Below, piece after piece: positions 34,071 to 43,244 of a stretch of DNA of 64,000 bases. The stretch's first letter is position 1; the number at the start of each line of letters is the position of its first letter. The stretch is taken from NCBI GenBank assembly GCA_036351775.1, contig JAZBPX010000018.1, forward strand, positions 3,179 through 67,178, written 5' to 3'. The notes beneath the pieces are model-generated. The model was not told where the DNA came from, did not search any database, and worked only from the letters and a program-made list of their open reading frames with translations. This DNA comes from Pacificimonas sp036351775 (GTDB lineage Bacteria > Pseudomonadota > Alphaproteobacteria > Sphingomonadales > Sphingomonadaceae). The position numbers and the translations under genes are program-made.

Positions 34071-35003
34071 ATGACGCACATGCCGAAGCTGATCGGCCTC
34101 GCAGCCGGCCTCGCCGCTCTCGCCTTTAACAGCGCGCCCGCCGCCGCGCGCATGCTTGACCCCAGCATCCCCGAAGATGCGGTGGAGATTGCGAAGCGTA
34201 TGCAGTGCGGCGTGTCCGCCGACGAGCCCGCTGTTTATCACTGGTCCGGCAATATCTATTCGCGCGTGACCGGAGAGCCCGACCGGCTGCTGTTCAAGGG
34301 CGAGGGCATGAACATCCGCCGCTGCGTAGAAGTCACGGACCCGGAGCGCGGCACCGGCTGGCGCATCATAAGCCGGGAAATCATGCTGATGCTCGACCCC
34401 GAAACGGGCGAAGTGGCCGATACCTGGGAGAACCCCTGGACCGGTGAAACGGTCGATGTGATGCAGATCCACAACGACCCGGTGAACAGTCGGCCGACCT
34501 TTCCCCGCGGACCGGACGGCGAACCCTATGAGATCGGCTCGCTGCGCGTTTCGGGACCCTATGCGCTGATGCCGTTCGAGGTGCCGCTGTTCTACCCCAA
34601 CCCGCTGGCGGGTGGATATCAGGATTATGTCGGCAACCAGTATCACGCGATGGAGATATTCGACTTCGCCGCGCTGAAGGACGAGTTGTTCGATACGACC
34701 CAGCCGACCGCCTATCCGATGATAAGCTGGGTGCGCATCTCGCCATGGGCACCGTGGATGAAGATGGGCGCGCGGCCGGGCCTGATGATATTCAACGCCA
34801 TGGGCAACAAGCTGCGCGACGGCTTCGAGGGACTGCCGGACATCCTGAAAACCGAGATCCGCGAGAATTATCCGATTTACGAAGAGGCGCCGCCGAAGGA
34901 CGACATGCGCCGCAACGAGACGACGTGGACCAAGTTCAAGATGCTGGAGGACGCTCGCCGGGCTGCAGCGGGTAGCGGCGCAGCGCCCGCGTCCGAGGAG
35001 TAA
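34071..35003 (+). CDS. Exported DUF1838-family protein
   Basis: A 310-residue protein with a signal peptide (about residues 1-27, ending NSAPAAARM) and the DUF1838 pattern: YHWSGNIYSRVTGEPDRLLFKGEGMN, MLDPETGEVADTWENPWTGE, and MEIFDF...PTAYPMISWVRISPWAPWM. The family is common in sphingomonads and fungi and has no assigned activity. The gene is directly downstream of operator site 2 and is followed by a Tat-type flavin amine oxidase, which suggests a periplasmic first step in substrate processing. Confidence 0.85.
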   Translation: MTHMPKLIGLAAGLAALAFNSAPAAARMLDPSIPEDAVEIAKRMQCGVSADEPAVYHWSGNIYSRVTGEPDRLLFKGEGMNIRRCVEVTDPERGTGWRIISREIMLMLDPETGEVADTWENPWTGETVDVMQIHNDPVNSRPTFPRGPDGEPYEIGSLRVSGPYALMPFEVPLFYPNPLAGGYQDYVGNQYHAMEIFDFAALKDELFDTTQPTAYPMISWVRISPWAPWMKMGARPGLMIFNAMGNKLRDGFEGLPDILKTEIRENYPIYEEAPPKDDMRRNETTWTKFKMLEDARRAAAGSGAAPASEE

Positions 35004-35008
35004 GGGCA

Positions 35009-36415
35009 ATCCTCGCCAGCAGACGGTCGGTCCTGACGGGCGGTGCGGCGATGATTGTCGCCGGTGCCGCCCCCCGGTCTGCGTGGGGCCGAACCGAGGC
35101 GGATGTCCTGATTATCGGCGCAGGCCTTGCCGGGCTTAACGCTGCGCATTTTCTGGAGCAGGCCGGAGCGCGGGTCGCGATCCTGGAGGGCGAACGGCGG
35201 GTTGGCGGACGGCTGCACACGCTCGATGATCTGCCGGGCGCGCCCGATGCCGGCGGGATCCAGGTCGGCGCGGGGTACACCCGGCTGCACCGCATAGCGG
35301 CCGAGCTGGAGGTTGCGCTGGATAGCGGGCCCGGCGAGGGGGCTGGGCGGGTACAGGTGCCCGGCAACCTCTATCATGTGAACGGGGTCAGCGTGCCGTC
35401 AAGCGGGTGGGCGGAAAGCGCCGCCAACCATCTGCCAGATACGGAGCGGGAGTCGGAGCCGGCATCGCTCCTGCGGCGCTACGCGCGGGCCTTCCCGGCG
35501 CTTGCCGATACGGCGGCCTGGCTGGATGCCGATCCGGCGCTGGATGTCTCGGTCGAGGAGGCGCTGAGATCTACCGGGGCAAGCGTTGAGGCGCGGCGGC
35601 TGATCGAGGCGAATTTCAATGGAACGTCGCTGGCGGCCATGTCGCAGCTTCACCTGGCGCGGACCTTTACGCTGTTCCGCAGCCAACCCGGGCCGATCTC
35701 GACGATCGCGGGCGGTTCCCAGCGGCTGCCCGAGGCGATGGCGGCGCGGCTATCGGTTACCCCACGGGTCGGCCAGGTTGTGACCGGCATCGAGGAAGCC
35801 GAAGACGGCGTGACGGTGACGACACAGGCAGGAACGCTCCATGCCCGGCATGTGATCTGCACCATTCCGTTCGCGGCGCTGAGAACCATCGACGTTCGCA
35901 CGCCCGTCCCGCCCGCCGCCGCGCGGATGATGGCGGCGCTGCCCTACACCCGCGCCAGCTTTGCCTATATCGCGGCGAAAACGCCCTTCTGGAACGAGGA
36001 CGGCCTGCCGCGCACGCTGTGGACCGACGAACCGCTGCTGGGGCGGGTGTTCATCCTCGGCGATGATCCGGCGATGCTGAAACTGTGGACGACGGGCGCG
36101 GGCGCGGACCTTCTTGACCGCATGCCTGCCGAAGCTGCGAAGGCGCGGATCGTCGCCGCCATCGAGGCGGCGCGTCCCGCCGCGAAAGGTCAACTCGAGG
36201 TGCTGCGCTTCTACAGCTGGCAGCGTTCGCCTTTCGCGCGCGGTATCTATCATCATATCGGGACGGGACAGGCCGCCGATCTGGCCTCGACAACGCGCTA
36301 TGAGGGACGGCGGCTGCACTTTGCCGGCGAGCATCTGGCGCAGCAGTCGAGCGGGATGGAGGGCGCGCTGGAAACCGGTGAACGCTCCGCCCGCCGAGTC
36401 GCCGCGCTGCTCTAG
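35009..36415 (+). CDS. Flavin amine oxidase-family enzyme with Tat signal
   Basis: An FAD-dependent amine oxidase/polyamine-oxidase-fold enzyme. ADVLIIGAGLAGLNAAHFL is the dinucleotide motif, followed by GERRVGGRLHT and, at the C-terminus, LHFAGEHLAQQSSGMEGALETG. The only canonical start is ATG 35051, which would give 454 residues, but the codons before it encode SRRSVLTGGAAMIVAGAAP, a convincing twin-arginine signal. An ATC codon at 35009 has GAGGAG 8 nt upstream and is proposed as the real start. The enzyme would be exported folded with FAD, matching the exported DUF1838 partner. Oxidation of an amine or N-heterocycle is inferred. Confidence 0.85.
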   Translation: MLASRRSVLTGGAAMIVAGAAPRSAWGRTEADVLIIGAGLAGLNAAHFLEQAGARVAILEGERRVGGRLHTLDDLPGAPDAGGIQVGAGYTRLHRIAAELEVALDSGPGEGAGRVQVPGNLYHVNGVSVPSSGWAESAANHLPDTERESEPASLLRRYARAFPALADTAAWLDADPALDVSVEEALRSTGASVEARRLIEANFNGTSLAAMSQLHLARTFTLFRSQPGPISTIAGGSQRLPEAMAARLSVTPRVGQVVTGIEEAEDGVTVTTQAGTLHARHVICTIPFAALRTIDVRTPVPPAAARMMAALPYTRASFAYIAAKTPFWNEDGLPRTLWTDEPLLGRVFILGDDPAMLKLWTTGAGADLLDRMPAEAAKARIVAAIEAARPAAKGQLEVLRFYSWQRSPFARGIYHHIGTGQAADLASTTRYEGRRLHFAGEHLAQQSSGMEGALETGERSARRVAALL

Positions 36416-36424
36416 ACTGCCCGG

Positions 36425-36862
36425 CTATTCGCGAAGGCGCGCGCTGGCCTGCACGGCGAGCATCCAGCCGTCCCCATCCGGGCGCTGCCAGACCTGTGTC
36501 ACGCGGAACGCCGCGGCGTCCATGCCGGTGCGGGTGCGGCGGTTGACGAAGGTAACGATGGCCGTGCCCGCGGGACTGTCCTCGTCAATGCGCACGACAA
36601 GATCCTCATTGTCCCACGCCTCGAACCCGTTGCCGAGATCGGCCAGCGCAGCGGCGCGGCCGTAGACCCGGCCCGATTGCGACACGAGGACGAGATCATC
36701 GGGAAAGACCGCCGCGGCGGCTTCGGTGTCGCCTGACAGTGCGGCGGCCCTAAGCAGTTCGAGGCCTGCCTCGACGGTGTCCACGCCTTCGGCCCGCGCC
36801 GGTGAAGTGATCAGAAGGGCGGCGTGGAATGCCGTGCGTATCGTCATGGCCGGGTCCCTCAT
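36425..36862 (-). CDS. SnoaL/DUF4440-like protein
   Basis: A 145-residue protein with a likely signal or hydrophobic N-terminus (TAFHAALLITSPARAEG) and a SnoaL-like cone fold: EAGLELLRAAALSGDTEAAAAVFPDDLVLVSQ, then GRAAALADLG and a final VTQVWQRPDGDGWMLAVQASARL. Members are small exported or cytoplasmic isomerases, cyclases or ligand-binding proteins. ATG 36862 overlaps the stop of the membrane-protein gene upstream (ATGA); an internal ATG at 36847 is possible. Confidence 0.75.
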   Translation of the reverse strand: MRDPAMTIRTAFHAALLITSPARAEGVDTVEAGLELLRAAALSGDTEAAAAVFPDDLVLVSQSGRVYGRAAALADLGNGFEAWDNEDLVVRIDEDSPAGTAIVTFVNRRTRTGMDAAAFRVTQVWQRPDGDGWMLAVQASARLRE

Positions 36863-37533
36863 GGCAGCGGCTTCACATTGCCGAGGAAGGCTGTGATCAG
36901 GAGCAGGAGGTAGACCGCCCAGACCCACCAGCGGGTGCGGTTCATGGTGCGCAGCAGCGGGATTTCAGTCTCGTCGGAGGAGCCCTTCTCCATGACCGCG
37001 ACGAGAAGCGGTCCGACGGGTTTGAAGGTCACGTCGATCATGATGGCCGCGACGAAGATCAGGCCGAAGAGGAGCGCCTTCCACGCCAGCCAGTCCGGAC
37101 CCAGCGGCGCATCGGTGAGAAGGCTCTGCGCCCCGAGCCAGAGGTAGAAACCGCCGACGATCCAGCGCAGCCAGCCCTCGATGGCGCGGTTCCGGGCCGC
37201 GCGGGGGGTCTGATCGTGCCAGTGCGCGTCCCAGACGATGTAGAGCCAGAAGCCGCCGATGATCCATGCGCCCCAGACCAGCCAGCCGGGGGCATCCCAC
37301 CAGCCGCCTACATCGACGACGCTAAGCGACAGCGGCACCATGAGCGCCCAGGCGCTACGCGGGGTCATATCGACCAGGACCAGCAGCTTCAGAAGCGCGA
37401 CGCGCTGGTCGAGCGAATATTCCGTCCGTTTCCGGAAATGCTGGCCCAGCAGGAACACGCCCACGTCCGCGCCGAGCCAGAGCACGAACAGCAGAAGGTG
37501 GCTGAATACCAGGATCGTATAAAGCGTAATCAT
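36859..37533 (-). CDS. Integral membrane protein, paralogue of 62741..63433
   Basis: A 224-residue inner-membrane protein with about six helices. The start at ATG 37533 gives MITLYTILVFSHLLLFVLWLGADVGVF. The His-x6-WLG-x3-GVF helix and the later K-A-LLF-G-L-IFVAAIM helix are shared with the protein at 62741..63433, so the two are paralogues in two different catabolic operons. The general layout recalls CopD- or DUF2269-type proteins, with a membrane His that could bind metal or haem, but I cannot name a family. It reads divergently from the TonB receptor across the double operator. Confidence 0.7.
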   Translation of the reverse strand: MITLYTILVFSHLLLFVLWLGADVGVFLLGQHFRKRTEYSLDQRVALLKLLVLVDMTPRSAWALMVPLSLSVVDVGGWWDAPGWLVWGAWIIGGFWLYIVWDAHWHDQTPRAARNRAIEGWLRWIVGGFYLWLGAQSLLTDAPLGPDWLAWKALLFGLIFVAAIMIDVTFKPVGPLLVAVMEKGSSDETEIPLLRTMNRTRWWVWAVYLLLLITAFLGNVKPLP

Positions 37534-37640
37534 GGCGACTGCCTTCCCCGGAGAGCCCACCGTGCGCCTGCGACTGTAACGCATTAGCCGCAGCACGGCG
37601 CAATTATCTGTCGATTCCGGCGCTGTTTCTAGAACGGCGC

Positions 37641-37686
37641 TTGACAATATGCAATTTGTCCGGACAAATTAAGTTGTCTGGACAAC
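37641..37686 (+). promoter_or_regulatory. Promoter with two tandem GntR-type operators, site 3
   Basis: AATTTGTCCGGACAAATT (37653-37670) is a perfect 18-bp palindrome, the longest of the set. GTTGTCTGGACAAC (37673-37686) is a second copy with one changed centre base, its centre 18 bp further on, so two dimers would bind almost side by side on nearly the same DNA face. TTGACA at 37641-37646 is a consensus -35; the -10 would fall within the first operator. The pair lies between the membrane-protein gene (minus) and the TonB receptor (plus). Confidence 0.8.
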
Positions 37687-37746
37687 ACTGCGCGAGAACA
37701 GGTTGCCGGCGGGCACGACTGAACCCGTACCAATGGAGTTTCCGGA

Positions 37747-40263
37747 ATGACCAAGGTGCACCTGCTTCGTTCCGGCCTGCTGCGCTCCGCCGCGCGCGCT
37801 TCCCTCTGGCTGGCGACGCCCGCCCTTCTCGCCGTTAGTGGGCCCGCCACGGCGCAGGACACAGCCGAAGAGAATGCGGGCAACGACACGCTGGACGTCA
37901 TCGTCGTGACCGCGCAGCGGCGCGAGGAAAGCGTGCAGGACGTGCCGATTGCCATCAGCGCCTTCGACGCGAACGAGCTTGACCGGCGCGGCGTTACCTC
38001 GGCGCTCGAGATCGCGCAGTATGTCCCGAACCTCGTGGGCCTCAACAATACCGGCCTCGGGTCCGCCAACGCCTACTTCCTGCGCGGCCTTGGCAATACC
38101 GAGACGATCCCGACCTTCGACCCGCCGGTCGGCACCTATGTCGACGACATCTACCTCAGCCGCCAGAATGCGAACAACCTCAGCCTGTTCGACGTGGAAC
38201 GGGTCGAGGTGCTGCGCGGTCCGCAGGGCACATTGTTCGGCCGCAACACCACCGGCGGCGCGATCAACGTGTTCCTGCGCGATCCGGACTTTGCGGTGGG
38301 CGGTTACGGCGAGCTCGCCTATGGCAGCTACGAGATGTTCGGCGCGCGCGGCTCCATCGATGTTCCGCTGGCGGATTCCATCGCCGTGAAGGTCTCCGGC
38401 TACTGGCAGGATGATGACGGCTACGCCGAGAACACGATTACCGGCGAGCGGCTGAACGAGAATGACGGCTGGGGCATTCGCGCCGGGCTGTACGCCGAGT
38501 TCAGCGACAGGGTGAACTACACGGCCAGCTATATCCGCACCGAAACCGAGGCGGCGAACATCCTCAATTTCGACTGCGACCCGGCCAATCCCAGCGACAG
38601 CGACGGCCGCTTCATCACCACCGGGCTGACCACCGATTCCGATTTCGGCGGCCTGCTGACCGGCGAGAAGGACGGCTACGGCCTCGGTAACGACACGACG
38701 ATGGATTTCATCTCCTCGAACCTTGAAGTCGGCGTTGGCGATTTCGCCGTGAATTTCATCACCGGCTATGTCTACACGACGCAGGACTATGCGCTCGACT
38801 TTGCCGACGGGCGCGGCCTGCCCTCGCTCGGCACGCCGGTGCCGGGTGTCATCGGCTATACCAATGGCGGTTTCACCATCGCCAACGAGGGCGAGTTCGA
38901 ACAGTTCAGCCAGGAGCTCAAATTCACCGGCAGCCTGGCGGCCGGTCTCGTCGATGTCGTCGGGGGCGTCTATTATTTCTCCGAGGACAATTTCAGCGAT
39001 TTCGGCGACATCTTCTCGATTCCCGTCGGACCTCTGCCCGCCGGTCTGCCGCTCATCCTCGCCGACCGGACGCTCACCAACGAGACCGAGGCCATCGCGG
39101 GTTATATCCAGGGCGATTTCAACGTCACCGACCAGGTCACGCTGACCGCCGGCATCCGCTACACCGACGAAACCAAGGACTTCTCGATCAGCGACAACCG
39201 GGCGTCGTGCAACGACGGCACGCTGGAGCCGAGCTGCGTGTCGAACCCGAACCTGATCGCGGCGAACGGCGTGGCCATTCCGCAGAGCCAGAATATCAGC
39301 ATCTGGACACCGCGGTTCGCGGTGAATTACGAACCGAATGCGGACATCCTGCTGTTCGCGAGCGCGACGCGCGGCTTCAAGTCGGGCGGCTGGAATGCGC
39401 GCGGAACCAGCGCCAGCGAACTGCTGCCCTTCGACGCTGAGACTGCGTGGAGCTATGAGGCAGGCCTGAAGACCGAGCTGCTGGACCGGCGCCTGCGCGT
39501 GAACGTCACGGCGTTCTACCTCGATGTCAACGACCTGCAGACGCCATCGGCCTTCACCCGCGCCAACGGCTCGATCGCCTTTATTACGCGCAACTTCGCC
39601 AATTACGAGAATAAGGGGCTGGAGATCGAGCTGAACGCGGTGGCCGCGCCGGGTTTCAACCTGTTCGCCGCGCTCGGCTATCAGGACGATGAATATCAGT
39701 TCGATTCCAGCGACCCGACCTTCGACGCGTTCGGCGTGGAATCGGTGCTGTCGCAGCAGGCGCGCTGCCTGTCGCAGCTTCAGGCCGGGCTCGTCGCGGG
39801 CGGCGGCGGCGCGGAGGCGACCGCCTGCGGTGTCGGCATCGTCGCGCCGGACGGCTCGATCGCGACGCCGGTCCGCACGCCGGAAGTGACCGCCGCCATC
39901 GGCGCGAGCTACGTCGCGGACCTCGGCGGCTTCACGTTGACTCCGGCGGTGAACGCCAGCTGGCGCGACAACAGCGAAACCGGAACCTCGAACGTCACGC
40001 TGTACAATGCGCCGGTAACGAGTTCGACCGGCGCGGTGTTCCCGTCCAATACGGCGGGCACGGGCGAGTTCATCACCGGATCGTTCAGCGAAGCGCGCTG
40101 GATCGTCAATGCCACGCTGACGTTGGCAAGCGATGCCGGCTGGTCGCTGATCGGCGAGTGCACCAACTGCTTCGACCAGGAAGCGGTGGAATCGACGCTG
40201 GCGAATTTCAGCTATCTGAACCCGCCGCGCCGCTTCACGCTGCGCGCGAAATACGAGTTTTAG
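37747..40263 (+). CDS. TonB-dependent receptor, cluster substrate uptake
   Basis: An 838-residue outer-membrane receptor with a signal peptide ending GPATAQ, a probable TonB box in DVIVVTAQRREE, a plug with VQDVPIAISAFDANELDRRG and LRGPQGTLFGRNTTGGAINV, and a barrel ending in RFTLRAKYEF with the terminal Phe needed for assembly. This is the FecA/IroN-like class greatly expanded in sphingomonads for uptake of aromatic and other bulky substrates. It is the first gene behind the double operator and heads a plus-strand unit with an MFS carrier and oxidases, so its ligand is probably the cluster's growth substrate. Confidence 0.95.
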   Translation: MTKVHLLRSGLLRSAARASLWLATPALLAVSGPATAQDTAEENAGNDTLDVIVVTAQRREESVQDVPIAISAFDANELDRRGVTSALEIAQYVPNLVGLNNTGLGSANAYFLRGLGNTETIPTFDPPVGTYVDDIYLSRQNANNLSLFDVERVEVLRGPQGTLFGRNTTGGAINVFLRDPDFAVGGYGELAYGSYEMFGARGSIDVPLADSIAVKVSGYWQDDDGYAENTITGERLNENDGWGIRAGLYAEFSDRVNYTASYIRTETEAANILNFDCDPANPSDSDGRFITTGLTTDSDFGGLLTGEKDGYGLGNDTTMDFISSNLEVGVGDFAVNFITGYVYTTQDYALDFADGRGLPSLGTPVPGVIGYTNGGFTIANEGEFEQFSQELKFTGSLAAGLVDVVGGVYYFSEDNFSDFGDIFSIPVGPLPAGLPLILADRTLTNETEAIAGYIQGDFNVTDQVTLTAGIRYTDETKDFSISDNRASCNDGTLEPSCVSNPNLIAANGVAIPQSQNISIWTPRFAVNYEPNADILLFASATRGFKSGGWNARGTSASELLPFDAETAWSYEAGLKTELLDRRLRVNVTAFYLDVNDLQTPSAFTRANGSIAFITRNFANYENKGLEIELNAVAAPGFNLFAALGYQDDEYQFDSSDPTFDAFGVESVLSQQARCLSQLQAGLVAGGGGAEATACGVGIVAPDGSIATPVRTPEVTAAIGASYVADLGGFTLTPAVNASWRDNSETGTSNVTLYNAPVTSSTGAVFPSNTAGTGEFITGSFSEARWIVNATLTLASDAGWSLIGECTNCFDQEAVESTLANFSYLNPPRRFTLRAKYEF

Positions 40264-40388
40264 AAGGCGCTCGCACCTGCCAGACTGCCGGGCGCGGCAG
40301 CCGCCGTCCGGCTAGGCGGAAGTGACATGAGCGTCCGGGGCCCGGTACGACGGGCGCGCGGCGCAGGGATGTGGCGGTGGAGGCGGGG

Positions 40389-41687
40389 ATGACCGTGAAT
40401 ACGGCAGCAGCAGATGAGCGCAGCGAGTTCGCGAAGGGCTGGCCGATCCTGGTGGCCGGCGTGCTGGGCGTGGCGTGCGGCGCCTCGCCCATTCCGTTCA
40501 ACGTCATCGGCTTCACCGCCGCCCCGCTGACCGCGGAATTCGGCTGGACCCAGACGCAGGTCCTGATCCCGATCACGATCTTCGGTGTGATTGCCAGCCT
40601 GCTGGCGCCCGTATTCGGCTGGCTGGCGGACCGCTACGGGGTGCGACCGGTGGCGCTCTGGTCGCTGTTCGCGTTCGCCATCGCCTTTGCTGCCATTTCG
40701 CTCACCCCGGCGTCGGACGATCCCTCGACGCTCTACATCTATTACGGCCTGTGGGTGGTCGTGGGTTTTGTCGGCATAGGGTCGACGCCGGTGACCTGGA
40801 GCCGGGCGGTCAATCTGTGGTTCTTCAAAAATCGCGGCCTTGCGCTCGGCATCCTACTGATGGGAACCAGCCTTGCCGCGATGGTGGTGCCGCAGGTCGC
40901 GGTCTGGGCCATCGAGACCTATGGCTGGCGCGCCATGTTCGCCATCGTCGCGCTGTTCCCTGTGCTGGCGCTGATCGTCGCGTTCTTCCTGTTCCGCGAA
41001 CCGCGCCCCGAGGAGCGCCCGAAGGCTATTGAAAGCGCAAGCGGCCGCCTGACCGGGGTCCGGATCGGCGCGGCGCTCAGCGACTACCGGTTCTGGCTAA
41101 TCTGGCTGTCCATTGCCCTCATCGCGACGGCGTTTGGCGGGGCGTTCATTAACCTTCCGACGATGCTCGGCCTGCGCGGGATCGAGCCGTCGACCGCCGC
41201 GACCGTCATGGGCATTCTCGGCATCGGCATCTTTTCCGGCCGCCTGATTACCGGCGCGCTGCTGGACCGGTTCTGGCAGGGCTTTGTCGCCTTTCCGCTG
41301 CTGTGCCTGCCCGCGATCTCCTGCTTTCTTCTCCTTGGCGACAGCATCACCTTCGCCGCGGCGGCCACGGCCGGGTTTCTCCTTGGCTTTGCCGCCGGGG
41401 CGGAAAGCGACCTGATCGCCTATCTGACGGGGCGCTATTTCGGCATGGCGCATTACGGCAAGATCTACGGCATGCTCTATATGCCTTTCGGCCTGTTCTC
41501 CGCCGCCTCGCCGGTCATTTACGCGCAGGTTTATGACCGTACGGGCAGCTTCGACCCGATGTTGCAGGCGGCGATTGCCTTTTTCGTGATCGGCGGCGCG
41601 CTGCTGCTGTTCCTCGGCGGCTATCCAGACAGCCTGCCGGAAGATGACACGCCCGAACCCACCAGAGCCACTGCCGGAGCCGCCTGA
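40389..41687 (+). CDS. MFS transporter, monocarboxylate/OFA-like
   Basis: A 432-residue major-facilitator protein with 12 predicted helices. ATG 40389 is preferred because GGAGGCGGGG lies just before it; a GTG at 40371 is possible. The inter-helix 2-3 motif is GWLADRYGVRPVAL, and helix 1 GVACGASPIPFNVIGFTA with the tryptophan-rich extracellular loop EFGWTQTQV is characteristic of the OFA/MCT branch, which carries monocarboxylates and related organic acids. It probably moves the substrate released into the periplasm across the inner membrane. It overlaps the next gene (TGATG). Confidence 0.92.
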   Translation: MTVNTAAADERSEFAKGWPILVAGVLGVACGASPIPFNVIGFTAAPLTAEFGWTQTQVLIPITIFGVIASLLAPVFGWLADRYGVRPVALWSLFAFAIAFAAISLTPASDDPSTLYIYYGLWVVVGFVGIGSTPVTWSRAVNLWFFKNRGLALGILLMGTSLAAMVVPQVAVWAIETYGWRAMFAIVALFPVLALIVAFFLFREPRPEERPKAIESASGRLTGVRIGAALSDYRFWLIWLSIALIATAFGGAFINLPTMLGLRGIEPSTAATVMGILGIGIFSGRLITGALLDRFWQGFVAFPLLCLPAISCFLLLGDSITFAAAATAGFLLGFAAGAESDLIAYLTGRYFGMAHYGKIYGMLYMPFGLFSAASPVIYAQVYDRTGSFDPMLQAAIAFFVIGGALLLFLGGYPDSLPEDDTPEPTRATAGAA

Positions 41688-43240
41688 TGGCCACACAAGC
41701 CCAGCCCACCCTGATCGATGCGCTGCGTGCGAGCGGCGCTGTTGTCCGCGACGATGCGGAGACGCTGGAATATTTTGCGCATGACATCTACGCGCGCGGC
41801 GCAGATCTGGCCGCGGTCGTGCGGCCCGGCGACAAGGACCAGCTTGCCGCCGCGGTCGGCGCGGCGACGGCGGCAGGACATGCGGTCGTCCCGCGCGGCG
41901 GGGGTATGAGCTATACCGGCGGCTATACGCCGGACGCGCCGGGAGCGGTGTTGTTCGACCTTGCCGGGATGGACCGCATACTCGGCATAGACGAGACCGA
42001 CATGACGGTCACGGTGGAGGCGGGGTGCACATGGGCCGCGCTGCACGCCGCGCTGTCCGAAAAGGGTTTGCGGACGCCGATGTGGGGCACGCTGTCCGGA
42101 CTAAAAGCCACCGTAGGCGGCGGCATGAGCCAGAACGGCATTTTCTGGGGCACGACGCGTCATGGTACGGCGACCGAAAGCTGCACGGCGCTGGAGGTGG
42201 TATTGGCGGATGGAACGCTGCTGAAGGTCGGCAAGGACCATATGCGGCCCTACGGCCCCGACCTGACCGGGCTGTTCCTCGCGGACACGGGCGCTCTGGG
42301 GATCAAGGCCACCGTCACACTGAACCTGATCCGGGAGGCGAAGGCGCATGGCTATGCCAGCTTCGCCTTCGACGATCATGACGGCTGGTTCACCGCCGCC
42401 TCTGAAATCGAGCGCGCCGGAATCGCCACGGAATGCTTCGGCTTCGACCCCTATCTGAACGCCATCCGCATGAAGCGGGACAGCCTGTCGAGCGATGCCA
42501 GGCAGCTTGTTGGCATGATGAAGAAGCAGGGCGGCGTCATGAAGGCGCTGAAGGAGGGCGCGAAGGTCGTCGCGGCGGGCCGCGATTTTCTGAAGGACGC
42601 GAACTTTTCCCTGCATGTGCTGGCCGAGGCGCGCGTTCAGGCCGCCGCGGATGCGGACATCGCGGCGGCGCGGGCTATCGTGAAAACGTATGGCGGGCGG
42701 GAGGTCGAGAATACCATCCCGAAGATCATCCGCGCCAATCCCTTCGGCCCGCTCAATTCGATCCTGGGCCCGGACGGGGAGCGCTGGGCACCGATCCACG
42801 GGCTGCTGTCGCATAGTCAGGCTATAGCCTGCTTCAAGGCGTTCCTGTCGCTGTTCGCCGAGCATGATGACGCGATGACCGCCGAGGATATCCACTATGG
42901 CACGCTGGTCGCGGCGGTTGGCGGCGCGGGTATCGTCATCGAACCCTGCCTTTACTGGCCGGACGCGCGCAACGCGCTGATCGAGGACACGATCGAACCC
43001 GCTCACCTGAAGAAGGTGCCCGCCCTGCCCGTGAACCCGTCGGCCTGGGCGCTGACACAGACGCTAAAGGCGCGGATCGTCGATATCTTTCACGAGCATG
43101 GCGCAGCGCATTTCCAGATCGGCCGCACCTATCGCTACCGCGATCATCTGGCGCCGGAGGCCGACGCGCTGCTGCAGGCGGTGAAGCGGCAGGTCGATCC
43201 GCGAGGGTTGATGAACCCCGGTTCGCTGGGACTGGACTGA
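41687..43240 (+). CDS. FAD-linked oxidase (VAO/GlcD-like)
   Basis: A 517-residue flavoenzyme of the vanillyl-alcohol-oxidase fold. The FAD domain is visible in VVPRGGGMSYTGGYTPDAPGAV, VEAGCTWAALHAALSEKGLR, and TVGGGMSQNGIFWGTTRHG, and the C-terminus IGRTYRYRDHLAPEADALLQAVKRQVDPRGLMNPG is the usual cap of D-lactate/glycolate and phenol-oxidising members. It would oxidise a hydroxy acid or a phenolic/benzylic alcohol. It is coupled to the MFS gene and followed after 4 nt by the nitrilase-like gene. Confidence 0.92.
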   Translation: MATQAQPTLIDALRASGAVVRDDAETLEYFAHDIYARGADLAAVVRPGDKDQLAAAVGAATAAGHAVVPRGGGMSYTGGYTPDAPGAVLFDLAGMDRILGIDETDMTVTVEAGCTWAALHAALSEKGLRTPMWGTLSGLKATVGGGMSQNGIFWGTTRHGTATESCTALEVVLADGTLLKVGKDHMRPYGPDLTGLFLADTGALGIKATVTLNLIREAKAHGYASFAFDDHDGWFTAASEIERAGIATECFGFDPYLNAIRMKRDSLSSDARQLVGMMKKQGGVMKALKEGAKVVAAGRDFLKDANFSLHVLAEARVQAAADADIAAARAIVKTYGGREVENTIPKIIRANPFGPLNSILGPDGERWAPIHGLLSHSQAIACFKAFLSLFAEHDDAMTAEDIHYGTLVAAVGGAGIVIEPCLYWPDARNALIEDTIEPAHLKKVPALPVNPSAWALTQTLKARIVDIFHEHGAAHFQIGRTYRYRDHLAPEADALLQAVKRQVDPRGLMNPGSLGLD

Positions 43241-43244
43241 GCCG

